A DNA stretch of 64,000 nt from contig CP048715.1 of NCBI GenBank assembly GCA_022641835.1, forward strand, positions 2,976,001-3,040,000, read 5' to 3'. Positions within the stretch are counted from its first letter, which is position 1; each line of letters begins with the position of its first letter. The notes beneath the pieces were generated by a model. That model made no database searches, was not told the origin of the DNA, and saw nothing but the letters and a program-made list of their open reading frames with translations. Both the position numbers and the translations under genes were made by a program. Positions 12,804 through 24,100 of the stretch are shown here, piece after piece. The DNA is from Petasospora fabianii (taxonomy: Eukaryota > Ascomycota > Saccharomycetes > Phaffomycetales > Wickerhamomycetaceae).

Positions 12804-13533
12804 TTTGAAACGCTTGATTCTATGGCGGCTGTTGGTGGGGTTGGAGAGGGACAGGAGATGCTTCGTGAGTCCTAGTGTTTGTGAGGAAAAGGGATACTTG
12901 AGTGATGGACCAAAGCTGACTTGTGGGTAAAGGAAGTCTAGCTAGTTGACAAACACGGAAGGACACGCACGCAACAGACTTGAGGCAGAGCAGAAAAGAA
13001 GACAGTATTTTTTGAGACGAGTCAGATTCTTTTGGTGTCAAAAGTTTCTTATAGACGCATCTGCAGGGTAAACTTTTCACGCGTGTCGGAGATGTCCCGT
13101 TTAGGAGATTTTCGCACAGACGATGAGCTAGGAACAATAGGAGCGTTTCAGACCCTGTCGGCTTTAGAATTACTATACGGTTGGTGGAAAGTATTGCCGT
13201 TTGTTGACCTTTAGAGGCAGAAAAATGTGTTTAAGAAAAGAACGGTAAGATCAAAGGTTCAAGTTCATGCGCTAGTGTGCCTAAGAGTGCGACAAGGAGT
13301 TCCCTCAGCACCCAGGGTACCTCATGTAAATGATGAGCGTTGTTCATGGCAGTACTGAGCGCTTGTGGGTCTAGTATTTGTGAAAAATAACTGTTTTTCT
13401 CTACTAGCTGTTCATTAATTCATCGTTCATTCTATTTATGATGTAGAAATAGCGCTGAGAGTTCCAGCCCGATGAGATGTCAACCTTACTACTGTGGAAT
13501 GACAACCACCAGGTAATACTCACTAGCAAAGAA
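12804..13533. promoter_or_regulatory. Permease promoter region and RRP3 3' flank
   Basis: About 730 bp between two minus-strand genes. It must hold the permease promoter and the RRP3 terminator. Short ORFs on both strands show no similarity I recognise. A GATA core (GATAAG, the site class for nitrogen regulators) occurs at 12780-12785 just inside the coding region, but I see no convincing GATA cluster in the gap. Confidence 0.35.
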
Positions 13534-15009
13534 TTACTGCTCCTCACGGTCATCATCTCTAGACTTCTTCTTTCCCTTTCTTGGTCTGTTTTCCTGGAAT
13601 TCCTTGGTTTCTCTGATAGCCTGAGCCAAGACCTTATCCACTGTTGGATGCAATAACTGGATAGCCTCCCTGTCAGGAACCTCCTTTGGCAACTTCATAC
13701 CAATGACAGCTTCGATTCTCAAGAACAACTCCAAGTCGTATTGTGTCACCAAGGAGATGGACTTACCAGATCTTCCAGCTCTCGCCGTACGACCAACTCT
13801 GTGGATATAAGCCTTAGAATCCGTTGGAATATCATAGTTGACAACAACATCGACAGATGGGATATCCAAACCTCTAGCAGCAACATCTGTAGCCACGAGA
13901 ATCTGTCTCTGACCAGACTTGAATTTGTTAAGCGCTCCAAGACGCTGCGATTGTGTGAGTTGTCCATGGAGTGGAATGGCTGGCATGTTGAGCATACGAC
14001 ACATGAGTGCTGTTCTTTGAGCGTGCGCACACGTACGTGTGAAAATGATGATTGATTTGCCCTGGTTTTCCGTAAGGACATGTATGAGGAATGTGTTCTT
14101 GTATCCGTTTGGAACTACCATGAGCTTTTGTGTGAGACCATCAACTGTGGCATATTTGGAAGAGACGGAGACACGAACAGGGTTAGTGAGGGAGGCACGT
14201 TGAAGCTTCTCAATCTTGGATGTCATGGTGGCGGAAAATAGGTATGTAGTTCTCTGTCTTGGAATGATGCTGAGAATTTTATCCAAGACTGGACCGAATT
14301 CAAGGTCCAACAGTCTGTCTGCTTCATCCATGACAAGGAACTTAAGTGCTCTGAGGGAGAATCCCTTTGTCTTCTCCAAATGATCCAAAAGACGACCTGG
14401 GGTGGCAACGATGACATGTGGCTTTCTCATCAGCATTCTGGCCTGATCCATGGAGTCCATACCACCGACAATGGTAGCACATCTGAGACCCATACTCGAT
14501 CCAAGAGCATCAAATGTTTCTCTAATCTGATAAGCCAACTCTCTTGTTGGTGCAAGTACAAGACCGAAGAATGGCGTCTGAGCCTCCCAGAGGGCCTGAA
14601 GCATAGGGATGGCAAATGCTGCAGTCTTACCAGAACCTGTTTGGGCCAATCCGATGATATCACGGCCTTGAAGGGCGTATGGAATGGCCTCAGCCTGGAT
14701 AGGAGTTGGCTTGGTGAAGTTCATAGCTTCACAGGCCTCGAGAATCTCTGGGATGAGGTCGAGCTCCTTGAAGGATGTGATCTTTGGTGTTTTGTCTTCT
14801 TCGCTCTTGATCGCATCGGTTGTTTCAACTTCTTTATCAGATTCCTCTTCTGCATGCTCTGAATCGGACTTGTTACTATCTGGAGAAGGCTCCTGCTGCT
14901 TGCTCTTCTCTTTGAGTGCACGTTGCTTGAGCTTCTTAGCAAGGTCAAGCGCTGACTCAGACTTGACCTTCTTGCTCTTCTTGACAACTTTATTAGCAGA
15001 TGGACCCAT
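13534..15009 (-). CDS. RRP3: DEAD-box RNA helicase of 18S rRNA processing
   Basis: Nucleolar ATP-dependent helicase (human DDX47) needed for early pre-rRNA cleavages toward 18S rRNA. The 491-aa protein has a charged Lys/Glu/Ser-rich N-terminal tail (about 80 residues), then the full helicase core: Q motif around [13 protein letters not shown], motif I AQTGSGKT, Ia [11 protein letters not shown] in VGGMDS, TPGR, motif II DEAD, motif III SAT, and in the second domain [15 protein letters not shown] and [13 protein letters not shown]. The [20 protein letters not shown]-like stretch and the tail after KEVPDRE are as in Rrp3. The Lys/Arg-rich end ([12 protein letters not shown]) suits nucleolar localisation. 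It is divergent from SSF1, another ribosome-assembly gene, across a promoter with PAC-like and RRPE-like sites. Confidence 0.94.
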   Translation of the reverse strand: MGPSANKVVKKSKKVKSESALDLAKKLKQRALKEKSKQQEPSPDSNKSDSEHAEEESDKEVETTDAIKSEEDKTPKITSFKELDLIPEILEACEAMNFTKPTPIQAEAIPYALQGRDIIGLAQTGSGKTAAFAIPMLQALWEAQTPFFGLVLAPTRELAYQIRETFDALGSSMGLRCATIVGGMDSMDQARMLMRKPHVIVATPGRLLDHLEKTKGFSLRALKFLVMDEADRLLDLEFGPVLDKILSIIPRQRTTYLFSATMTSKIEKLQRASLTNPVRVSVSSKYATVDGLTQKLMVVPNGYKNTFLIHVLTENQGKSIIIFTRTCAHAQRTALMCRMLNMPAIPLHGQLTQSQRLGALNKFKSGQRQILVATDVAARGLDIPSVDVVVNYDIPTDSKAYIHRVGRTARAGRSGKSISLVTQYDLELFLRIEAVIGMKLPKEVPDREAIQLLHPTVDKVLAQAIRETKEFQENRPRKGKKKSRDDDREEQ

Positions 15010-15074
15010 ACTTTGCGGTGAGTTCTATGGCTTCTATCGGAGACTGCTGAGAAATCAATGTGGAGATGTGCCAT

Positions 15075-15146
15075 AAATTTTTTTGGAGAGCTGCTGGGAA
15101 AGGTTGAGGTGGTGTCCGGATGTCATCGCGCCATAAGAAAATTTTG
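15075..15146. promoter_or_regulatory. Shared RRP3/SSF1 promoter with PAC-like and RRPE-like motifs
   Basis: The 211-bp gap between the divergent start codons contains GTCATCGC at 15122-15129 (7 of 8 to the PAC element CTCATCGC), GAAAATTTTG at 15137-15146 (an RRPE core) and an AAATTTTTTT run at 15075-15084 that also resembles RRPE. In yeasts PAC (bound by Dot6/Tod6) and RRPE (bound by Stb3) mark ribosome-biogenesis promoters and often occur close together. Their presence between two such genes supports co-regulation; occupancy is inferred. Confidence 0.6.
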
Positions 15147-15220
15147 AGAGGGAGCCTTTGGCACATTTCTCCAGACCTCTATCTTTCGAGGATTATCAAC
15201 TATCAATTACAGCTATAACC

Positions 15221-16574
15221 ATGGCCAAGAGAAAAGTATGTGATATTGATGATTGTTGGTATGATTGTGAACAGTTACTAACAGCCCCGACAAAAGACCA
15301 AAAGAAGAACACACGTCAAGACCTCCGAGGAGGAGACCAAGGTGCCTCGTTCTATGGTTCTCCGTCTCGGATCGAACATGAAGAACCATTCCTTGTCACA
15401 ACTTGTACGTGACATGCGTAATGTGATGCAACCACACACTGCTATTCGTCTTAAAGAGCGTAAATCCAACAAACTAAGAGACTTTGTCGTGATGGCTGGC
15501 CCCCTCAATGTGTCCCATCTCATGGTGTTTTCCCAATCTGATGCTGGTACCACACAACTCAGAATTGCCAGAATGTCTCGTGGTCCAACCATTTCTTTCA
15601 AAGTAGAGAATTATTCTCTATGTAAGGACGTTCGCAAGATCCTCAAGCGTCCAAAATCCATTACAAAGGAGTCTAAGGAATATCTTAATCCACCACTTCT
15701 CGTGCTTAACGGCTTCACAAACCCTCAAACCGCTGAGCCACATGAAAAACTTCTCATTACAACTTTCCAAAACATGTTCCCACCAATTCAACCACATCTT
15801 ACAAAACTTTCATCTGTGAAGCGTGTCTTGATGATCCATAAGGATTCTGAGACTGGTGCCATTGATCTTCGTCATTATACTATTGAGACCAAGGCCGTTG
15901 AAGGATCCAAGAATGTTAAGAAACTCATTAGTGCAAAGAAGAGCATGACTAAGAAGCTTCCAAACTTATCCAGGGCTTCTGATGTGAGTGAACTTTTGAC
16001 GGATCCATACAGTGTTGGTGGATTTACATCTGATTCTGAAGTTGAGGAGGATAGCATTGTTGATATGAAGAGTGAGCCGGTTGTTTCTAAGAAGAAGGAA
16101 GACGCAACTACCGATGAGGAGAGTAGTAACGTTAAAAAGAGAGCTATTAAACTTACTGAGATTGGTCCAAGATTGAGATTGCATTTGACAAAGATTGAAG
16201 ATGGTGTTGCTAGTGGTAAAGTGTTGTACCATAAGGATATTAAGAAGAGTAAGAAGGAGATTGCCGAATTGGAGAAGAAACATCAGGAGAAGCAAAAGCT
16301 TAAGGATGCTAGAAAGCAGGAACAGGCTGAAAACATTGCCAAGAAGAAGGCTAAGAAGGATGCAAAGAAGGAGAGACGTAAAGCTAGAGAGGAGGAGAGA
16401 CAAAAGAGACTGGAGGCTGGTGAGAATGTGTCTGAAGATGAGGAGAGTGACGATGAAGAGTCTGAGGATGAAGATATGGATGACGAGGAAATTCCAGAGG
16501 ATTTGGATAGTGATCTCTACAGTGATGTTGACGATGCCATGTCTGAGTCTGATGATGATGCTGCTGATCAGTGA
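15221..16574 (+). CDS. SSF1: Brix-domain 60S assembly factor, two exons
   Basis: Nucleolar Brix protein (human PPAN) required for 27S pre-rRNA processing and 60S maturation. The gene is spliced: exon 1 at 15221-15235 encodes MAKRK, the intron is 15236-15296 (61 nt, GTATGT donor, TACTAAC branch at 15276-15282, AAAG acceptor), and exon 2 is 15297-16574. The joined N terminus, MAKRKTKRRTHV..., aligns without a gap to yeast Ssf1/2. The protein is 430 aa. The Brix core shows SNKLRDFVVMAGPL, RGPTISF and LNPPLLVLNGF. A segment with KLTEIGPRLRLHLTKIEDG closes the domain. The C terminus is a Lys/Arg/Glu helix and then a long Asp/Glu/Ser tail. An AG directly after the branch sequence (15283-15284) is a second in-frame acceptor but lies too close for usual splicing. 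Confidence 0.93.
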
Positions 16575-17060
16575 ATGGTGTTTTCAGATTGAAATTAATG
16601 TATCTGCATAGTTATGATTAAAGGTATTTGCTCTTTAAGTAAGATATTGGTAGGCTACCTAATCTCTCGGATGCTAGGTATCACATGGGGGTGGCTTTAC
16701 TTGGGGCGCGTGGGTTGGGGTAAGTGAAGAGTGGTTTTTAGTGGTTGCCGCTCCACATCATATTGTATACAACCTCGCGTGGAGATACTTATGCCTCTAA
16801 ATGCGAGTAAGTTTAACTGGTTATAATCACATCTGGCTTGCTCTACGTAGTGTCTTCAGGGGAAGAGCAAGGTGTATATGACCAGGGATTGGTGGATCGT
16901 GCTAAAATGGATAGATATATATATTAAGCGATGGTGCAGTAATTGCTCCTCTCGGCCCGCATTTTCTTCAAGAGCAAACATAAACATTCATGACGGTCGT
17001 TACACGAGACAGTAGGTAGGCTGTGACAAGTGACAAGAGGGATTGATGCCGAGATAGCAA
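16575..17060. other. Convergent 3' region between SSF1 and DAD4
   Basis: About 490 bp of terminator sequence between convergent genes. No ORF, tRNA or repeat of note was seen. Confidence 0.4.
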
Positions 17061-17421
17061 TCAGAGAGGTGGTTGCTTGTTCCCTGTGGCTTCAAGGTTG
17101 AAATCGGCATTCGCCTGATAATTTTCCCACATTTGCGCCACGAGCTCAACCTGAAGGTTGTCCTTGTTGGCATCCTGTCAAACATCAGTTAGTGCTTAAT
17201 CTAAAGCAGAGTGGATGATTGGGTGAAAAAAATAACTTACCCTAAGGGTGTTGTTGAGGATTGAAACGCTCTCGTTGAGACGCTCCTGTGTGCAAGTTGT
17301 TAGTGTTGATGTTACGCGTCAGTGTCGCTTGAAAGAGCGAGTGTGAGGGGACAAAACATACAACGTTATTGATGATTCTAGCAAGGAGTGCGTTCTGTAC
17401 TTGCTCGTGTGGGTTCTCCAT
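17061..17421 (-). CDS. DAD4: DASH/Dam1 complex subunit Dad4, three exons
   Basis: Small subunit of the DASH ring that couples kinetochores to microtubule ends. The gene is split and easily missed: exon 1 17421-17362 (20 codons), exon 2 17285-17241 (15 codons), exon 3 17174-17061 (37 codons and TGA). Intron 1 (17361-17286, 76 nt) starts GTATGT, with CACTAAC before the acceptor. Intron 2 (17240-17175, 66 nt) starts GTAAGT with GCACTAAC. Both are phase 0. The joined 72-aa product starts MENPHEQVQNALLARIINNV, contains ERLNESVSILNNTLR and ends FNLEATGNKQPPL. Yeast Dad4 is also 72 aa, with the same start, the RLNESV block and the same end. It is divergent from the hybrid kinase gene. Confidence 0.95.
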
Positions 17422-18198
17422 GGTATGGTGTGGTGCTTCTGTTATCACTTAGCGCCGTTGTTGGGCGCTTATGCGCTTTGTTTATATTGATGTATATCAA
17501 TCGTTGTTGGTGTCTTGGTGTTTGTCAATTTTCGCGACTCGCGTACGGCTCCCCAAGAGATGTCAAAGTTTCGCGATCGGAATATTTTTTCTTTTTGTTT
17601 GACGCAGCCGTTGCCCGGGTATTCTGTTTTTTTCTATGCATGCGTAGTGAGCACCTTTTGAAATGCTGTAGGCTGTCACTGTTGTCAGTCTTTGAAGGTG
17701 CGGCCAAAGTGCGCCGAGAGTGTGCGCATCACAGCCCACCAAACCCCCCACATGGATACATTCGCTGTGGGTGGTGCAGCGTAATTCGACAGTGGCAGCT
17801 CTTTTCCACAGTGTTCTTCTGCGGACAGCACGACACCGATAGAATACCCGCCCCAGATCTAAGGAGTCCAAAGTGTAGAGTGTTCGGCCCGAGCTTTACC
17901 CGAGCGTCTTCCGGAGCTGTGACTAAGGTCTAGACCTTGGCCGCAACTTTGCTAAACCGTCTCTTGTGCAGAGAAACTTGAAGCACAGCGGGCACACTCC
18001 GCATCACCGCAGAAAAGAGAAAAGTGGACATGGCCCACCAAATTACTTGACTTTTCCCTCAAATGATCCCTTATATACTCATTTGCTATCAAATACAACT
18101 ACTGCCCTGGTAAATCCTCGAAAAATTGGGCCTCAACTGCCGTGTATCCCTTGCCCTATACTATACACCTACGTCGCTTATCTGTCACAATACAACCT
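17422..18198. promoter_or_regulatory. Divergent promoter region, DAD4 and the hybrid histidine kinase
   Basis: About 780 bp. The segment 17480-17960 is relatively GC-rich and open in more than one frame (up to 181 codons on the + strand, from a non-ATG start), with low-complexity translation and no similarity I know. I read it as regulatory sequence. The kinase frame is also open from a GTG at 18142, 19 codons above its first ATG. Confidence 0.4.
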
Positions 18199-21100
18199 AT
18201 GGGAGTGACAGACACCCCCAGCGGCTCAAGACCGCTCAAGACGGATCTCCCGCCGCACAGAGCAGAGCTCTTCTTTAACGAAGGCCTACTCTCCCCAGTG
18301 ACGCACTTCTCTGATAACTCAACTACATCAGAGTCTTCCTTCTATGACTATCTGCTTGTCCCGCCGACAACACACTCGTCACATATACGCAAGGAGCTCT
18401 TTGAGACCTTCAACGCCGAGGGACCTACACCACTCAAAACGGATACCATCCGTAATGCCATTCCAGGGTATGTTCTCCTCTCCAACATCTCAAGTGACCT
18501 CTATAGAGGCTTCAATCGCAAGACGAAGCGTAACGTGCTCGTCAAGTACGTCTCATACATCTCCGCGGGCTCCATGACTCGATTCTTCAACGAATGGTAT
18601 GTCCTTTCGGGCGTCAACTTCTCCCAAGATCCATCAAAATCTAAGCCAGACAGACGTCGTCCGTATACACTACCACCAGACATTGAAGGTGTGCTATATG
18701 CTACCGATTTCATCTCTCTCGAGAACTCTGGCGGTTACGCATTCATCTACGACGATATCCTCAACCTACGAAGTTTTAACGAAGTGTTTGTCTCTGGTCG
18801 CATCAAGGACGATAAGCGTATCTTGTCTGCCATTATTGCATGTGTTGAAACACTCAAAACCATTCATTCTCACCGTATCACACACAATGGTCTCACATCC
18901 TCGAACATCCTTATCAACGACAATGATGAAGTGTACATCACCGGATGGGACTTTTGCTTCTCTTTCTTCACAGAAGACTGTACGCGAGGTTACCGTACTT
19001 TGAACAAGAGATACCTATTGGATTGGCTACCCTACATGGCCCCAGAGGTCAGCGGTGAGATGAACTGTTTAGCTGACTACCGTGCTGATTTCTACTCCAT
19101 AGGTGTCATTCTCTATCAGATGCTTACATCAACTTTACCTTTCATTGCTTCAGATTCGAGGGAACTGATTAACAAGCATATCAGAGAGACACCGATGCCA
19201 TTGACAGAACATGGATTCCCCAATCAGGTAAATGATGTTGTAATGAAGCTGTTAAGCAAGAAAGCACAAGATCGTTATCTCTCTTGTGAGTACTTGCTTG
19301 ATGACTTGAACTATCTCATGACAGGTGAGACCACATCATTCGAGGATGCTTCAAAGAGAATGCTTAATTTGTCACACATGCCAAGACATATATTTGGTCG
19401 TGAACAAGAACTCAAGTATTTGGAGTCTCTCTACGATACTACAGGAACTGGTGTACATCTCCTCTTAATCAAAGGTGCTGCTGGTTGCGGTAAGACTCGT
19501 CTGGTTGGGGAGTTGCAGAGCCGCATCGTATCACAGAATCACTATTTTGCCCAATGGAAGTGTAATACAAAAACAACAGGTTTTGCCTCATTCATCTCCA
19601 TCCTCAACAACATTCTCCACCAAATCACGGCCAGCTCTGAAGCTGACATAATTGCAGCACGTGAGTGCATTATCAAAGTTGCTGGCTCCTCCGACATGAC
19701 ACCACTCTTTGTTCATCTTCCAGAATTGGCTTACATCCTTGGCCCAAACTACAGCAAGATTTCACGCTATGATAAACTCAGCAAGCACGACCATCTATTG
19801 CATCCAGAATTCCAGTTTAGACGCCTCATCAAATGTCTCTTCATCGCTCTTGGCCAACGTTACCCACTCACAATCTTCTTTGATGACTTCCAGTGGTTTT
19901 CGCTCTCAGATATTGAACTGCTTAACGAGACCCGCTCTGAAATCATTAGGGAACAGTGGAATACCTGCATAATCGTCCTTGCCACGTTTGACTCCTCCAA
20001 CGCTGCCCATCTGGAAGACTTTAAGCGAAGACTTAATTCTGACTACATTGAGATGGCAATCTCTGAGTACCGCACAGAGAAGTTTCTCGAGTTCGCAAAG
20101 ACTGTGTTCGCCCCGACACAAGAGATGTTAAGTGTTCAGAAGAACTACCCTGTTATTAAGAGAAAAGTTCCAGATGTCATTTTCGACGTGTCGAATTATA
20201 TCCATAAACATACCAAGGGCAATGTCCTCATGGCGACCCGCTTTATTGAGACAATACTGATTCATGATTTGATGGTTTATGACCCTTCTCCACCACATCC
20301 TAAGTGGGTGTATCAGAAGGAAACTATCAGTTCCTTCCCAGTTGATAGTTCGGAAATCTACGACAAAAGACTCTTCAACTACTTCAATGAAGAAGAGAGG
20401 GAAATGTTGGTGTATGCAGCTTGTGTTTATGAGAACACAATGTTTTCGCTTCACGACCTTGCTGTTGCTGTCGAGAAGTCATATCAAGAGGTGAGTAACC
20501 TATTGATCAAGGGTACTGAGCTTTCGCTGGTTCGTCCGATGAACATATTCTACAAGTACCCATTCCATCTTGCAAGGAAAGACCTACCAATCCATGTCGA
20601 TGAAAATGATGAGAAGGATATGGCTTCTTTGTGCCTGTTTTCATTGGCTCATGACACTCTCTATACCTACTTTGTTAAGTTTCGTCTCGATGATGAGAAG
20701 CTTGCTCAGGTTCACAGAACCATTGGTTTGAGGTTCTATCATGACAGAACAAATTGGAAGGCTGATGCTGCCTCTTGTATGGAGATTGCTGACCATTTCG
20801 CCAAGTCGTGGACTGCTGTTACTGACCCAAAGGACTGCAAGATTTACATCGAAGTATTCAAGCACACTCACAAGCTTTGTAACAAGACATTTGACTCTAT
20901 CCCAGCTCTCAAGTTCCTCAACATCACCAAATCTCTCCTGGCCAAGTTTTCTGAAATAACGACACCGGAAGAAATTTTCCGTGTTGATTTTGAGATCGCA
21001 AGATATATGCTCAAGACTCGAGACATCCAAGGTGTCATTGACTTTATTAAGGCCAGCGGTGATGTCTTCCTCGAAGATCCAAGAATTGTCTTGGTTTACG

Positions 21101-24100
21101 TCCAGGCCCTTTCGATTCAGAACAAGAGCAAGGAGTGTGTCCAGTATGCTGTCAAATGTCTCAATAAGAATGGTATTGCCTTTGATAGTGATCCATCGAC
21201 TTTTCCCAGTCAGCTAGAAGTGTTGAAGAAGAAGCTTCCAACTACCATCTCTGAAGTGCGGAAGATCTCAAGACATAGTGACTCCCCATCCAACCTCGAT
21301 ATCACATTGCACGAGATTATGGCTGAAATTGTCTTCCTTGCTATTTATCAGGGAGATCTTCATTTATCCAGTCTGGTCGCTCACTACTTGTGCGACCACG
21401 CTCTTCAACATGGACACTCCGGATTTGCTGCTGTGGGATATGTCGTTCTTGCCACTGTGTACATCCGTGACTCTTTAACTCGGTCTAAGGAATTCTCTCA
21501 GTTTGCTTTGGCACTACTAAAGACTGGTCGTTCTGTTACCATGGACTTTTGCAACAAGGTATTTTACGTATACGTCTTCTCCATTGGTGTCTACTTAGAG
21601 CCGATTGATGAGTTGCTAAAGTTCTATGAGCTGTATAGTGCCTCTTCCGCACAGCTGTCATCCACTTGGTCAATCAATTTCATCATGAAGAGTGCAGTCA
21701 CACCTATGATGGAAACTCTCAATGGTGTCAACTTGCAACTGGTATACAGATCTTTGGTTAATACTACGAGAAAGATTGACCTGGAGGATCCAGTCAATTT
21801 GGCATGGTATAACACGTCTCTTATGATCTTGAGGCACTTTCTTCAGATGCCATACGACCCGCAGCTCGATGTTATGAGGGGTCCAGACTTTGATCTTGAG
21901 CGGATGGGATTCTTTTTCAAGTGTTACTATTTTTGTGCTATCGAACTCACTAATGCACACGCTCGTGGATTGTCATCGTTGTCTCAAAGAAGACTTGATG
22001 AGGAGATTGGGACGGTCTTTGAAACTGTGCCATACAATCTGATGACTGTCACATTCCAGTTGAGACACATTTTGTCATGTGTCGGTGATCCGAGCTTGGC
22101 CCTTGATCGTAAGAAAGAGGTTGTCCAACAAGGTTTGGACTTCTATGGTGCTTGCAAGGCCAATTGTGTGAAATTGTTCGAGCCAAAGTACCTCTTTTTG
22201 CTTGCTGAAATGTTGAACCTTGATGAAAATTCTAGCAGCTTGGAAGTTCTCGATGCATATGAGAGAGCCATTGAAAGTGCCCAAATCAACCACGTTCCCC
22301 TTGACATTGGCTGGTTCAACGAGAGGTGTGGGCGTTGGTTGCTGCACTTGAAAACAAGTAAGGGCAGAGCTTTCAAGCACCTTCAGGAAGCTGCAAGAGA
22401 ATATCAAGCTGGTGGACACAACTATCGTGTGTCTCGCTTAAAGCAGGCATACCCAGATGCATTTGACAACTTCCAACTCGAAGCATCAGCCCCTTCAAGG
22501 AGAAGTTCTAGTGACCACATGGCCGCTCTATCTCCGATTAATTACTTAATTTCGTCTGTGTTAAATAGTAAGGATGGTTCGACTGCTCTTCTTGATCCAG
22601 AACACGACAATAACGACTTCTTCACTGCTATCAAGGCTACTCTCTCAGTATCTGAGAGCATCAACACTGATGCAATTATTGAAAACTTGGTGAAGGAGAC
22701 CATTGCCATTGTCAATGCCACATACGCTGTTGTCGCTTTGAGAGATGACGACGGTATCATCCGTTACAAAGCTGTCGGTGGTCCATCATTCTTTAACCAT
22801 TTGGACCAAGAAGATGCTGAAAAGTTGCTTTTCCCGGAGAAGCTGATTCAGGAGTGCTTTGAGACTGGTGCTGCCCTGCAAAACTCCTCTGAATTTGACC
22901 ATCGTCTTAGTTCCATCGTCAACTCAGACTCCTTCTTCATCAAGAGTGTTCCGAGCTCATTCCTATGCTTGCCTATTAAAAGTGAAGTTGAGATTCTCGG
23001 TATATTGTATCTTGAGAACACTGACATTCCAAACCTGTTCACCAGCAAGAAATTGAAGCTCACAGAGTTGCTGTGTACACAGGCTGCATTTGCACTGGAT
23101 AAAGCTCGCCTTTATTACAGAACAATGGTTGCCAAGAAGGCTGCTGAGGAGGCTACGGCTGAGAAGGCTACATTCCTGGCTAATATGTCTCATGAGATTC
23201 GAACTCCTTTCAACTCATTATTTGCATGTGCAGGATTCCTTATGGAGACCGAGCTTGATCCACTTCAACGCGAGTATGTTGAGACTGTCCAGTCCTCAGC
23301 TGAAGTTACGCTAAACATTATTGACGCTATTTTGACTTTCTCCAAAATTGAGCACGGCTCTATCCACCTTGAGAATGAGTGGTTCTCATTGAACGAATGT
23401 ATCGAGAGTGCTATGCAGTTGATTTCTGAACAGGCTGCCGAAAAGAAGTTGGAGCTGGCATACTTCAACAAGTGTGGGTTGATCGATAAGATCAAAGGTG
23501 ATGTCACCAGATTCAAGCAGGTTATCATCAACTTGCTGGGGAACTCTGTCAAGTTCACACAGTCAGGCTCTATTGTTATTGAGTCCTTTGCCAGACGCCT
23601 CTCCTCTGGAAGTGTCTACGAGTTCACCATCAGTATCCGTGATACTGGTATTGGTATTCCAAAGAACTCACACTCGAAGGTCTTTGGTGCTTTCTCGCAA
23701 GTTGATGGTTCTTCCAGAAGGGTTTACGGTGGTTCGGGTCTTGGTCTCTCCATTTCTAAGAAGTTGATTGACTTGATGGGTGGAACCTTGAACTTTGAAA
23801 GTGATGAAGGAGAAGGGACTACTTTCTTTTTGACACTCGCCTCTTCTATTGCTTCCAGACCATCACTTATGGATGTTCCTCGTGGCTCTAAAATGCTCAT
23901 TGTTGCCGACCCAAGTTTCTCATCGCTGTCGTTGAAGGACTTTGCTCAGTCGGAGTCTGGTTGCTCTGTCGAAATTACAACTGAGTATGAAAACATCAAG
24001 ACCTTGAAAGATTACCTTCTAGTTTTCATCACTCCGAAGTACTACGGTTTGTTGCCGACTGAAGTGATTGATACCTTGCCGAAGAGAAACTTGATAATCA

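Noticed and set aside
15158-15412. 84-codon ORF spanning SSF1 exon 1 and the intron
   Set aside because: It is read-through of exon 1 into the intron; splicing at 15236-15296 gives the aligned SSF1 N terminus.
17388-17933. 181-codon + strand ORF overlapping DAD4 exon 1
   Set aside because: Starts at a non-ATG codon, overlaps the well-supported DAD4 exon on the other strand, and has no domain.
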